DNA from: CAYFIW01 sp964500645
GTDB lineage: Bacteria > Chloroflexota > Dehalococcoidia > Lucifugimonadales > UBA826
NCBI GenBank assembly: GCA_964500645.1
Contig: CAZCOH010000006.1
Span: forward strand, 4,011-68,010
DNA length: 64,000 nt
Reading direction: 5' to 3'
This document shows positions 34,102 to 44,293 of the stretch, piece by piece. The notes beneath the pieces were generated by a model. The model was given only the letters and a program-made list of their open reading frames with translations, made no database searches and had not been told where the DNA came from. Position 1 is the first letter of the stretch. Each line of letters opens with the position of its first letter. A program made the translations under genes and the position numbers.

Positions 34102-37100
34102 ATGTTCTCATTTTTAAAAAGAAGATACCAAGAGTACTGGAAGACTCATCTGTTGGTATTTTTGTTGCTTACACTAATCTCTGGTTTACTGTCATCAATT
34201 CCCTACCAGAGAGAAATTTTCTCTCGAGTAGGTTTTACGGATCAGGTGAAAGGGGCAGGGGTTCAGGCCGATTCAATTTTATTGAGTGCGAATCATGTGC
34301 CTTTTGGTGCCGTTGACTCCTACAGTCCACCCGAGGACCTTCACAAGCTTTTGTCAGGAACCCTTCAGGATTTATACAGTGATGTTAGGACCTCTATTAA
34401 GAGTGAGAACTGGTATCTTGATCCGCAGGCTACTTTTCCCGATCAACCCTCTTTAGTAATGAGAGTCGCTCAGACTGATGAAGAACTCAAAATCAAGCTT
34501 GAAAATATATATGGATACAAGGAGGTTTATTCGCTCATTGATGGAGCATTTCCAGGTCATGAAGTTTTGAGAGACGATAGCCTTTATGCGTTGCCTAGGG
34601 TTGAGGTCGCTCTAGTGGTCAATAATGAGGACATTAATGCACCGAAAATTGAAATAGGTGACACTTTCATTGTAGACAGTCTTGCCGATGTACAAGAAGC
34701 CCGAGTGGTCTCTGGCACAAGTGAATATCTTAGGATTAGTCTTGAGAGTCTCAAATCGAGATCTAACAAGGCCTATCAAAAATTGGAAGAACTTGGAATT
34801 AGACCTTTAGATGAAGATGGCAACCTGGTCAGTTTTATAAGCATAGTACAAGGCTTGAAATTCTCTAATGCGGAGATAGGAGACTACAGGACGATTTTCG
34901 GCCGCAGGAGAGGGGAATTCTTTTTTAATTTAATGTCTAATGATTCGGAGAATGTTTTTGAATTGGCAGAGTCTTTGGATTCCAAGGTTCCTAAATCTAA
35001 CCAAGCATCTGCAAATTACCTCGGTAATCGGGACAGCATTAGGGTCGACGTGGTGGGAATTGTGAGTGTGTCTGACTCTTTGGAAATCGGATTTGTTAAT
35101 GGCAAAAATGTGAATGTTCAGCACCGGTTCTTGATTGACCCTGTTGCAGCGGAAAAATTGCCAAAGCGGTATGTATTACCAAGTCGCTACAAATATAACT
35201 TTTCAACGGTTTACACCTCGGATCAAATTGACCTGTTCACAGACGTTGTAGATGGCAGATTCCCTCAGGAATCTGATCTAGATAATGTTGCAGGAAGTCC
35301 TTACGAATGCGCAATTGGTAAAGAGATTTCCAAGTACACGCAAAAAAATGTAGGAGATTCTCTTTATATAACCCCCAACGTAGATGGAGTTTATGGAATT
35401 TATTGTACGGTCACAGGGATATTGCAAATGAAGGTTGGGGCTTCAACTTTGCGCTTCCCCGAGTTGATGGAGATCTTAGAGTTAGATGACCAGGTTAGTA
35501 CACCTGTGGTGCCTATTCTTATGAGAGAAAAAGATTTCTCAAAAGCCATAAATACTCATTTTTTAGAAAGAAAGGGGAAAATATTCTGGAATGTTAATCT
35601 GGATCTTGATAAAGCGGCCTATGTGAGTCCAGCTCAGACTATTGACAGAATTAGAGAATTGGAATTAGGACTGGCAGAATTATACTCTGGAGCTAATGTG
35701 ATTTCTGGACTACGACAGATGGCATTGGAGTCTGATTCTCGTTCAGGTACTGCATTTGCTCCAATTATTATGGTTTCGATATCTCTGGTAACCTCTTTTT
35801 TAGCCGTTACTACTATGGTTTTATGGAATGTTCTTCGAGAAAACATTAGAGATATTAGAGTTATGCGGCAAAGAGGGTTTGGGGTTCTTAGGCTGGTACG
35901 TTTTTATTCTCTAGAGTTTTTGGTATTCCTTCCAATAACTGCTGTGTTTGGCTTATTTGTTGGTATGGGTCTTTCGCTCTTTACAATTTTAACTATTGAT
36001 ACCGGTGATTTTGGACAGTGGCTTGTAGTCCTTAGGGCTGGATTTCTGCAATCCCTAGGATTAATTGGTGTGTTTTTTAGTTGTTATTTCATAGCTCTCA
36101 TCCTGGTTGTGTTTTTTCTTTGTTCAAAAATGAATATTATTCGGTCGTCCCGGACTTCTTCAGGTGGGATAAGAAACATTAAGGCTTATATGGCGGCGGG
36201 AGCTCTGGCGAGTGTCGTCGCTGTCCTACTTGGTCTGCTGCTAAAAGAAGCCCTTTTAAACACAAATGCTGATGGTGTTGATTTCAGAAAAGACTCAATC
36301 ATATTTGCTGCGCCTTCATTACTATTGATTCTAGTCTCATTTCTAGGATTGATTTTGAGTAAAATGATTTACACGGGCATTCACGCGCTTTTCTATATGG
36401 TTAATGGGTTTTCCCCTTTTCACTCTGCTTTAATAAGATTATCTAGAGATGTTACTCATGGAGGGTTGCCCGTTTTTATGTTGGCCCTTCTGACCGGAAT
36501 CGTTACCTTTACAGTAGTGATTTCAAATGGATTAGATTCTTACTTTCTTCGTACATCTGAAAATATCGTAGGGTCAGATGTGAGGGTTAAAGGTTTTAAG
36601 AGTACTGAATTAGTGGAAACCAATTCTATCGCTGTCCAACAAATTGATTTTGTTAAAAGTGTTTCGGCCTTGCACGTGTCAGATGCAAATGTGCAGGATG
36701 GCAATACCAAGATATATGACCCTAAAGAACAATTTGAGTTTGTGTCTGTTGATCCAGAATCCTTCAAGGAAGTTTTGAATAATAATCAAAAGTCTGATAT
36801 GTCAGAGATAAGCAAGGCTTTAAATCAGACAATTTCTAAAACCATTGCATTGACGGAAAAGGATCAAGTTTTTCATTTCGTCAGTAGATTATCTGAGAAT
36901 TCCCCACCTATTGATGCTTCCTTGGTAATTAAAAATAAACTGACAAACGACTATCACTTTGTCGAAATAGGGAAGATATATGAGAAAAAATGGGTACATT
37001 TATCTACGAAAATCCCTCAGGGCTTTTTGGACGGTAATCATTTCATAGCTGGTTTGAAAGTTGATTTTCTTACTCGAATAGCTGGAATAGAAGGAAGTAT

Positions 37101-38121
37101 TGAAATAAAAGAAATGCGCCTAAGTTCTAAGGAAGACAATTTAGGAGGTTCTTATTTTCTTGAAGGTTTCTCACGTTGGGTACCATTGTCCGAGAACAAT
37201 TTATTGGAAACAAGTAAATTACAAGATATATCAGGGCAAAACGACTATGTTACATACAGATTCCTTAAGGGAAGAGAAGAAGCGGTGGCGGGTCTGTATT
37301 TTTCAGGCCATGAAAAACGCATTTCAGTTTTGTCGTCCAGATCATTTTTAGAATCTCATCCTAATCTTGGGAATAACTTCACAATAAATTTAGAAGGAAG
37401 AAATTTAAATGTGAATAGAATAGGTACGATCGCTAAAATGCCGGGGACGTCGGACTCATCAAGAGGGTTTATATTTGCGAACATAGAAGTTGTGGGATCA
37501 CATTTAAATTCATGGGATACAAATAATTTCAGAACTTTCGGTCCTAATGAAATTGTTATAAAACTCGTAAAAGACACTGTTTACAACAAGGAAATCATTG
37601 ATGGTGCATTGTCTTCAGGGACAGTTGTTATCACGAAAAATGACGTTATAAGGTCGCTTTCTCCATTCGCAGAGCTTCAATTAAAAGGTTGGAAATTTCA
37701 AGGGTTAATGGCAATCATAATCAGTTTTTTCGTTGTTTGCGTTTTTAGTTTGCTCTATGAGATAAGGGATTTTAATCAAAACAAGGTCAGTGTTTTCGTA
37801 ATGCATTCTCTGGGTTTCAATAAGATCTCAGCTGTTTTACAAAAAATTATAGAAGGGATATTTAACGGGATTTTGGGGATATCATTTGGAGTCGTATCAG
37901 CTATGTTACTCACTCATATTACTCTGCCTTCAATAGTCAAAGGATTAGGGATTCCTGTCGATACTGGGTTGCTTTTTGATGGGGTATATAGTTCTTGGAT
38001 CAACATCGCTGTAATAACTTTTTGCTTGGTATTTTTGTCTCTTACGGTTCGCGCAACTTTCACTTATTTAAAAATGAGGAATCTGCATACGTCTTCTTTC
38101 AGGTTTGATTTAGAGGCCTAG
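34102..38121 (+). CDS. Very large FtsX-type (MacB/LolC-like) membrane protein
   Basis: 1339 residues. A single N-terminal helix (~16-33) is followed by a long extracytoplasmic domain to ~550. A bundle of helices from ~553 to 790 includes an FtsX-like stretch (MVLWNVLRENIRDIRVMRQRGFG). A second large outer domain follows, then a C-terminal helix group from ~1200 with MHSLGFNKISAVLQKIIEG. This duplicated FtsX arrangement is typical of ABC permeases that work by mechanotransmission (lipoprotein release, export), which require a MacB/LolD-type ATPase; none is encoded nearby. It is followed after four bases by a second giant FtsX gene, suggesting a heterodimer. Confidence 0.82.
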   Translation: MFSFLKRRYQEYWKTHLLVFLLLTLISGLLSSIPYQREIFSRVGFTDQVKGAGVQADSILLSANHVPFGAVDSYSPPEDLHKLLSGTLQDLYSDVRTSIKSENWYLDPQATFPDQPSLVMRVAQTDEELKIKLENIYGYKEVYSLIDGAFPGHEVLRDDSLYALPRVEVALVVNNEDINAPKIEIGDTFIVDSLADVQEARVVSGTSEYLRISLESLKSRSNKAYQKLEELGIRPLDEDGNLVSFISIVQGLKFSNAEIGDYRTIFGRRRGEFFFNLMSNDSENVFELAESLDSKVPKSNQASANYLGNRDSIRVDVVGIVSVSDSLEIGFVNGKNVNVQHRFLIDPVAAEKLPKRYVLPSRYKYNFSTVYTSDQIDLFTDVVDGRFPQESDLDNVAGSPYECAIGKEISKYTQKNVGDSLYITPNVDGVYGIYCTVTGILQMKVGASTLRFPELMEILELDDQVSTPVVPILMREKDFSKAINTHFLERKGKIFWNVNLDLDKAAYVSPAQTIDRIRELELGLAELYSGANVISGLRQMALESDSRSGTAFAPIIMVSISLVTSFLAVTTMVLWNVLRENIRDIRVMRQRGFGVLRLVRFYSLEFLVFLPITAVFGLFVGMGLSLFTILTIDTGDFGQWLVVLRAGFLQSLGLIGVFFSCYFIALILVVFFLCSKMNIIRSSRTSSGGIRNIKAYMAAGALASVVAVLLGLLLKEALLNTNADGVDFRKDSIIFAAPSLLLILVSFLGLILSKMIYTGIHALFYMVNGFSPFHSALIRLSRDVTHGGLPVFMLALLTGIVTFTVVISNGLDSYFLRTSENIVGSDVRVKGFKSTELVETNSIAVQQIDFVKSVSALHVSDANVQDGNTKIYDPKEQFEFVSVDPESFKEVLNNNQKSDMSEISKALNQTISKTIALTEKDQVFHFVSRLSENSPPIDASLVIKNKLTNDYHFVEIGKIYEKKWVHLSTKIPQGFLDGNHFIAGLKVDFLTRIAGIEGSIEIKEMRLSSKEDNLGGSYFLEGFSRWVPLSENNLLETSKLQDISGQNDYVTYRFLKGREEAVAGLYFSGHEKRISVLSSRSFLESHPNLGNNFTINLEGRNLNVNRIGTIAKMPGTSDSSRGFIFANIEVVGSHLNSWDTNNFRTFGPNEIVIKLVKDTVYNKEIIDGALSSGTVVITKNDVIRSLSPFAELQLKGWKFQGLMAIIISFFVVCVFSLLYEIRDFNQNKVSVFVMHSLGFNKISAVLQKIIEGIFNGILGISFGVVSAMLLTHITLPSIVKGLGIPVDTGLLFDGVYSSWINIAVITFCLVFLSLTVRATFTYLKMRNLHTSSFRFDLEA

Positions 38122-38134
38122 GGAAGTGTCTAAG

Positions 38135-41100
38135 ATGTTCCCCCTTTTTCCCCTGGTCCTAAAATGGACACGCTTCAATGGGGGCCTGGTTGCATTGATT
38201 GCCATTGGGCTTATGGTGTCAGCTGTTTTATCTGCAACTGCAGTAGTTCTTTGGGGCACTTTAAGGGAGGCATCACTTTCAGAGTTACTGGATACTTCTG
38301 GACAAGATAATCCTAACGTTGCATTGATGGTTACTGAGGTTCCGACTAATTTACTTTTTTTTAGTGATCTCAAGAATGAAATACTCTCTATAATCGATTC
38401 AAAATCGGAGGGTTTGGTTCAACAGAAATCATGGGCTGTTCGCTCTGAAACACTGAATTTCAAGGAGGAATCTTCAAGCAAGATCAAAGATCGAAGATCA
38501 TTTCTTTTCTCTTCGGATTCTGATCTTGGTGAAGAACACCTTAGTCTTATTGGCAAGTATCCCTCATCGGGATTCGTTGAAATTGAAGATGGGATTTCGA
38601 TTGAAGGTCTAATCAGTAATGGCGACGCTGTGAAATTTGCGATTTCAGTGGACGACGAAATTTTTCTTGAAACGCAATCTGGGGCCATGATTCAAGTAAA
38701 GGTTTCAGGAATTTACCGGTCCGTCGAATCAACGGATCCGTTTTGGGTTATGTATGACGAAAACCTTATGTCCGGTAATACTGAAACTGTCGCCACTTTA
38801 CCGTTCTTGATTTCCAAAGACACTTATTTCAATGTTGGTTCTAACGAAAAATTTGTATTTAAGTCATCTTATGTTTCCAAGATGATGATATCGAGAGATG
38901 TGATTCGCGCAGAAACATTTGAACTGTTCGTCGATGAGATAATTTCCATCCACAACGAATTAACCATTAAATACCCAACTGCCAGCCTTAAAACTTCACT
39001 TCTTAATGTCCTTAATGATTTCAGAGGAAAGTTGATTGATTCTAAGGTGTCAATGTCTACTTTGCTTTTTTTGTTCGTTGTTTTTACCTTCATATATGTG
39101 TTTTCGGTTACGAACATTTTGTATGAACGTCAATCTGCTTACTATGATCTTCTGAGATTAAGGGGTTCAGGGCGTTTTATGCCTATGCTAGTTATCTCTT
39201 TGCCCATCTTATTGAGTTGCTTTATTGCGGCAGTATTTGGTCCCATTGGGTCTTATGTAATGTTTAAAATTGTGGCTTTTATATTGGGATTGGGGGATCT
39301 TTTCAGTGATATTCCTATCGGTTTATATTTTACCCAACAGACTTGGTTGGCGAGTGGAAGTGCGGCGCTTTTTGGGTTCCTGATACTGGCCATACGGCTG
39401 ATTTCTAAAGGATTTTTGGAGGATAGATCTGTTTCAATTTTTGACAGAGCTGAGAATAGTCGTGTTTTGAGTATTTTATTTACTCCATCAAATGCAATTA
39501 TTTTTGTACTTCTTTTAGCATTTTGGACAAGTGGTGGATTGGATAATCCTATATGGACCTCGTTGGGTGGAGATTCTAATTTGGGAGGAGTTTTAGGGGT
39601 TTTTGTCCCAATTATTTTTTTGATAATTGCTAGCGTATTATCTTCACGACTGTTGCCAATAATTTTATTGCCGATTGATTTGATTTTTTCCAAAAATCTT
39701 AGCCCCTCTATTGCTCTTGCACTGAAGTTTTTGTTAAGAGCTCCCGGAAATTATTCCGGGGTTTTATTAATGGTTTCGGTGACGGTTGCAATATCGGTTG
39801 TTTCAGTCAGTTTTATCAAGACACTCGAAGTAAATGAAAAGGAACAGATAAGCTATCAAGTTGGTAGTGACGTTAGATTAGAGGGAGTAGTGCTCGAGGA
39901 AAGCAGATTTTCAAGTTCAGCTGAACAGAATTATACGGATTTACCTTGGATATATGATGTGACACCGGTGTATAGAGAGACCGCTTATGACGTTGATAAT
40001 CCATCGTTAAATCCATATGAAGTGATGGCAATAGATATAGAAAAAACTGACGTTGTTTCATTAATTCGGGAAGATTTTTTCGAAGGCAGCTTAGAATCGA
40101 TTAAAGATTTATTGAAGGCCAGCAGGGAATCAGGATTGGAATTGCCTGACGACGGCAGGACGATAGCTTTGAACATAAAGCCTGATAAGCCTATGCCACA
40201 TGTTCAGGTCCATGTAAAACTTATCGATGCAGCGGGTAGATTCTATACTCACAGAGTTGGGTGGTTGGGCATGTCAGACTATCTCGGTAATTTACGGGAA
40301 CCTGAATGGATGACATTGTACTCACCGTTGAAGCCACTTGCGAAGGAATACAGGCCTTATAGCCTGATGTCAATCGGATTCAGTAGTGACTCTCAAGTTG
40401 AAGGTATGGAGAGAGGCGGAATATCTCTGGAATCTATATCCTCCACGGTGGTGAATAAGTTGCCCGATGGAGGAAGTAGCGTTGATACCATAGTTGTTGA
40501 AGATTTTTCGGATGAGCATCAGTGGATTGAAATGTTGGGGTCAACACCTCCTGAAGCTGTCATTGTGTCTGAAGATCAACTAGAAAAGTCATTATATTTT
40601 TCATGGCCTAGAATGGGTATTTATCAGACCCAAGGCGTTCGACATTCGGCCAAATTAGGTAGCGTACCAGCTTTGATAAGCAGGAATATGACACAGGCAC
40701 AAGATTATCAGGTTGGAGATACTTTTCTGGCGAAATTAGAAGGGACTATTGTGGACTTTAAAGTTATGGGGATATTAAATTACTTCCCTACTGTAAATAC
40801 TAATTTTGATGATCTTGTCTTGGTTGATTTGGATACTTTGAGATTCCATTTGAATCTAGATCCAATAGCGAATTCTGGAAATATTAGTGAAATGTGGATC
40901 GATGTAGATGAAACAGAAATTAGAGACGATATTCCGATCAATTCTTTGAAATATAAGCCTTTTGAAACTCAATATTTATATGATCAAGGCCAAATGACAG
41001 CTGGTTTTGCACAAGATCCATTAAGGACAGCTGGATGGAGAATTTTGTTTACCGTTTCACTGATATCTCTAGCATTCCTTACGACCTTATATTTTTGGAC

Positions 41101-41467
41101 TCGAACTGTAAACATTTGTAAATTGAGGCTTAGCCAATCTGGGGCCTTAGAAAATCTTGGGATGACTAAAAAGTCGATCAATTTAATCCAATGGGTTGAA
41201 TCTATCACTGTACTTTTAATCGGTTCATTGTTTGGATTGTGGATCGGTGGATTTATCGGTCAATTAATCATGCCGGTTTTAGGCAAACACGAAAATGGAC
41301 AGACAATCATGCCACCGTTTCAATTTGTTTACTCCTGGGGTCCGGTTTTAGTTTTGATAGTGTTTCTTGTTGTTTTTTGTTCTCTTTCTCTTGTCGTAGC
41401 GCATAGGTTCTACGCTAGATATTCGCCGGCTGAAACATTGAGGTCATCGTCAGAAATCCAACACTAG
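38135..41467 (+). CDS. Second large FtsX-type membrane protein, partner of the previous gene
   Basis: About 1110 residues. An N-terminal helix (~14-40) precedes an outer domain. Central helices with NILYERQSAYYDLLRLRGSGRFM (~330-355) form the first FtsX module. A second outer domain is followed by C-terminal helices from ~985, with RLSQSGALENLGMTKKSINLIQWVES as the FtsX loop. I prefer ATG 38135 over an in-frame GTG 38126 because GGGAAG is spaced correctly for the ATG. The four-base distance to the upstream gene's stop argues for translational coupling and a two-subunit permease. Confidence 0.8.
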   Translation: MFPLFPLVLKWTRFNGGLVALIAIGLMVSAVLSATAVVLWGTLREASLSELLDTSGQDNPNVALMVTEVPTNLLFFSDLKNEILSIIDSKSEGLVQQKSWAVRSETLNFKEESSSKIKDRRSFLFSSDSDLGEEHLSLIGKYPSSGFVEIEDGISIEGLISNGDAVKFAISVDDEIFLETQSGAMIQVKVSGIYRSVESTDPFWVMYDENLMSGNTETVATLPFLISKDTYFNVGSNEKFVFKSSYVSKMMISRDVIRAETFELFVDEIISIHNELTIKYPTASLKTSLLNVLNDFRGKLIDSKVSMSTLLFLFVVFTFIYVFSVTNILYERQSAYYDLLRLRGSGRFMPMLVISLPILLSCFIAAVFGPIGSYVMFKIVAFILGLGDLFSDIPIGLYFTQQTWLASGSAALFGFLILAIRLISKGFLEDRSVSIFDRAENSRVLSILFTPSNAIIFVLLLAFWTSGGLDNPIWTSLGGDSNLGGVLGVFVPIIFLIIASVLSSRLLPIILLPIDLIFSKNLSPSIALALKFLLRAPGNYSGVLLMVSVTVAISVVSVSFIKTLEVNEKEQISYQVGSDVRLEGVVLEESRFSSSAEQNYTDLPWIYDVTPVYRETAYDVDNPSLNPYEVMAIDIEKTDVVSLIREDFFEGSLESIKDLLKASRESGLELPDDGRTIALNIKPDKPMPHVQVHVKLIDAAGRFYTHRVGWLGMSDYLGNLREPEWMTLYSPLKPLAKEYRPYSLMSIGFSSDSQVEGMERGGISLESISSTVVNKLPDGGSSVDTIVVEDFSDEHQWIEMLGSTPPEAVIVSEDQLEKSLYFSWPRMGIYQTQGVRHSAKLGSVPALISRNMTQAQDYQVGDTFLAKLEGTIVDFKVMGILNYFPTVNTNFDDLVLVDLDTLRFHLNLDPIANSGNISEMWIDVDETEIRDDIPINSLKYKPFETQYLYDQGQMTAGFAQDPLRTAGWRILFTVSLISLAFLTTLYFWTRTVNICKLRLSQSGALENLGMTKKSINLIQWVESITVLLIGSLFGLWIGGFIGQLIMPVLGKHENGQTIMPPFQFVYSWGPVLVLIVFLVVFCSLSLVVAHRFYARYSPAETLRSSSEIQH

Positions 41468-41492
41468 ATATTCATAGATGAAAGGATAGAAA

Positions 41493-42809
41493 ATGAAATA
41501 TGCTTTGGTAGGAACTGGATCACGTTCAGAACTTTTTATATCGGCGCTCACGAATAAATACGGAGCTAACCATGATCTGGTCGGTATATGTGATACGAAT
41601 CCCCAGAGAATCCGATATTATCAAGATTTTATAGCTCGTCAAAAATTCAATAGAGAAACTCCGGGGTTTTTGGCACAGGATTTTGACGATATGATTTTAA
41701 CTACCCGTCCTGATTTTGTGATAGTTACGACTGTAGATGCTCTACACCACGAATACATAATTCGATCTTTGCGATTGGGGTGTAATGTGATAACCGAAAA
41801 ACCTATGACGACTTCCGGGGCTAACTGCAGGGAGATTATAAAAGCTGTTGACGAGACAGGGTTGGACGTCAAGGTTGCTTTTAATTATAGATGGGGTAGT
41901 GGGGTGAGTAGGGTAAAAGAGCTTCTTCAAGACTCCACTATAGGCCCTATTCACCATGTGAGCCTTCAATATTTACTCGACACCGATCACGGAGCAGATT
42001 ACTTCAGAAGATGGCATCGGAGTCGAGAAATGTCTGGGGGACTCATTATTCACAAAGCTACACATCATTTCGACTTGGTAAACTGGTGGATAGATTCGGT
42101 TCCTTCAACGGTCTATGGGGCCGGTAAACTAGCCTTTTATGGAAACAACAGTGGTCCATCAGAAATATACGGAGAAGACAGAAATTATGATGACGGTAAA
42201 GAGACTTCTAATCCATTCAACATAGATTTAGCGTCTTCAAACAAATTAGATGGGCTGTACTTGAAGGCTCAACGACATGATGGATATAGAAGGGATCAAG
42301 ATGTTTTTAGTGAAGGGATAAGTATTGAAGATACCATGAGTTTAATAGTCAAATATAGAAGTGGAGTTCATTTAAGTTATTCGTTGGTCGCGTATTCATC
42401 TATGGAAGGATTTGTTGTGACATTTCATGGAGATAGAGGTCGACTCCACTATGAAGAGATACATCGCCAAAGAACTCGTATAGATAAAGCAGGTCGGGCA
42501 ATCGATACTGATAATGATCAATGGTCATCTAAAATAACCGTACAGAAAATTTTTGAGCCTGCGGCTGAGGAAATCGTGGAATCTTCGGAAGGAGGTCATG
42601 GGGGAGCTGATCCGCAAATGCTCGATTATCTTTTTGCTGACTCTAAGGTTGATGATCATTTAGGTAGGAATGCCGGACATCAACAGGGAGCTGCGTCGAT
42701 GTTAATTGGTGATGCAGCGAATAAATCTTTCCAGGATGGCCGAGAACATGCTATAGGAGATATATGCCCCGAGTTAGGCACTAGCGTGCGTCTATCTGAA
42801 CTAGTTTAA
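41493..42809 (+). CDS. Gfo/Idh/MocA family oxidoreductase
   Basis: 438 residues. The Rossmann start MKYALVGTGSRSELF, the VTTVDALHHEYIIRSLRLGCNVITEKPM segment and VAFNYRWGSG fix the family (EKP motif included). HKATHHFDLVNWWI carries the conserved His/Asp pair near residue 185-200. These enzymes oxidise or rearrange sugars and inositols with NAD(P). It lies 25 bases behind the FtsX pair with an AAAGGA ribosome site, so it may be co-transcribed, although no functional link is obvious. The substrate is unknown. Confidence 0.92.
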   Translation: MKYALVGTGSRSELFISALTNKYGANHDLVGICDTNPQRIRYYQDFIARQKFNRETPGFLAQDFDDMILTTRPDFVIVTTVDALHHEYIIRSLRLGCNVITEKPMTTSGANCREIIKAVDETGLDVKVAFNYRWGSGVSRVKELLQDSTIGPIHHVSLQYLLDTDHGADYFRRWHRSREMSGGLIIHKATHHFDLVNWWIDSVPSTVYGAGKLAFYGNNSGPSEIYGEDRNYDDGKETSNPFNIDLASSNKLDGLYLKAQRHDGYRRDQDVFSEGISIEDTMSLIVKYRSGVHLSYSLVAYSSMEGFVVTFHGDRGRLHYEEIHRQRTRIDKAGRAIDTDNDQWSSKITVQKIFEPAAEEIVESSEGGHGGADPQMLDYLFADSKVDDHLGRNAGHQQGAASMLIGDAANKSFQDGREHAIGDICPELGTSVRLSELV

Positions 42810-42830
42810 AAACACGAGCAATTCGAGAAT

Positions 42831-44288
42831 TTAACGGACTCTGTTAATTGCTTTCTTTTTAATAGAGGTCAGCATTCCTCTGAAGATAACTGCGTGAAGG
42901 GGATATAGCATTATCCAGTATAAGCACCCGAAAATAGTATTAGTATGGAATGAAGCTGTTTGTGTAAGTTTGGTTTGATTTGCAGTTTGATCCAACGTGA
43001 ATGATAGTGTTGCTTTTCCTGGTAGTCTCATCTCCGCCGTTAGTTCTACCATAGCGAGGTCAATGACTTTGGAAATCCTCCACCAGTCAAGCGTGTCACC
43101 GACGACGAACTTGTCGCTAAACATCCTAGTTCTTCTCATGCCTACTCCCCCAAGTACCAAGTCGATCCAACCTCGTATTTTCCACAGATAATTGGCGAAA
43201 TACCATCCGTTTCGCCCTCCAATATTATTCAAGGTTTTGAAAATTTCCTTTTTGGTGGCCGCTAGTTCGACGTTCCTGTGATCTTCGAATTTGTATTTAT
43301 AAATAATTTCTGGTTTATTAGAGCCTTTACCACCCGAAGATAAAGCGTCAAACCATCGACTGTGACCTGTATGTTTTTCATCAGATTTAATTGCGTATTT
43401 TATGGCTTCCCTGTATGAGATAGGATTTATATTGAAGAGGTTTTGTCCCTCTCGATCAGTAACTATGCTGTCACTGGTGAGGCTGTCTATAAGCTTTCTT
43501 CCCGCACGTGCATATGCGGGCGTCACGAGGCCTAACCAGAGACTTGATAATCTTGGGGTAAGAACCGGTACGGATATCATGGCTCTTTTGTACCCAGCTT
43601 GTCTGCCAAATTCCTTCATCAATTCTTTATAAGAAATTTGATCTGGGCCACCTATTTGTATTATTCGGTCTGTCTCCATGACTAGCTTTATTGATTGGGC
43701 GAGATATTCAATGACATCATCTACGCCAATTGGTTGTGAAAGGGAACTTACCCATTTAGGAGTTATCATTGCAGGCAATCTTTTGACCAAACTTTGTATT
43801 ATTTCGAAAGAAAGCCCTCCTGATCCAATTATTATTGAGGCTTGGAATTCTAAACAAGGTATGTCCGACGATCTCAATACGTTACCGACCTGCATTCTGC
43901 TATCTAAGTGTTGAGATAGAACATCTTCCCCAGATGCTAACCCTCCTAGATAAACGATTTTCTTCACCTTGTTCGCTACACACGCCTCTAGAAAATTCTT
44001 AGCGCATATCAATTCTTTTTCTCGGAAATCCTTACCAGAATTTAAAGAATGTACTAAATAATAGGCAACGTCTACGCCTTCAAAATGATTGTTAACTGTT
44101 TTCTTTTCTAACAGGTCGCATTTCCTGATATCTAAGTCAAGGAAGCTATTTTTATTCATAAGGTATTCTGGATTTCGGGCGATACACCTGACGTTAATTG
44201 ACTCTTTTGACAACCTTACTAGCAGCCTTGAACCTATATAACCAGTTGCACCCGTTAATAGAACCGTTTTTAGATGTTGAGTTTCCAT
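42831..44288 (-). CDS. NAD(P)-binding SDR with C-terminal DUF2867
   Basis: 485 residues. Residues ~5-250 are an atypical SDR/NmrA-like Rossmann domain (VLLTGATGYIGSRLL; DVAYYLVHSL; YLGGLASGEDVLSQHLDSR). The C-terminal ~160 residues match the DUF2867 pattern, with GRNGWYFANYLWKIRGWIDLVLGG. Such SDR-DUF2867 proteins recur beside photolyase and cyclopropane-synthase-type genes in light-stress regulons of other bacteria. It is the last gene of the minus-strand island, five bases behind the photolyase. A role in oxidised lipid or quinone reduction is a guess. Confidence 0.85.
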   Translation of the reverse strand: METQHLKTVLLTGATGYIGSRLLVRLSKESINVRCIARNPEYLMNKNSFLDLDIRKCDLLEKKTVNNHFEGVDVAYYLVHSLNSGKDFREKELICAKNFLEACVANKVKKIVYLGGLASGEDVLSQHLDSRMQVGNVLRSSDIPCLEFQASIIIGSGGLSFEIIQSLVKRLPAMITPKWVSSLSQPIGVDDVIEYLAQSIKLVMETDRIIQIGGPDQISYKELMKEFGRQAGYKRAMISVPVLTPRLSSLWLGLVTPAYARAGRKLIDSLTSDSIVTDREGQNLFNINPISYREAIKYAIKSDEKHTGHSRWFDALSSGGKGSNKPEIIYKYKFEDHRNVELAATKKEIFKTLNNIGGRNGWYFANYLWKIRGWIDLVLGGVGMRRTRMFSDKFVVGDTLDWWRISKVIDLAMVELTAEMRLPGKATLSFTLDQTANQTKLTQTASFHTNTIFGCLYWIMLYPLHAVIFRGMLTSIKKKAINRVR

Positions 44289-44293
44289 TTTGA

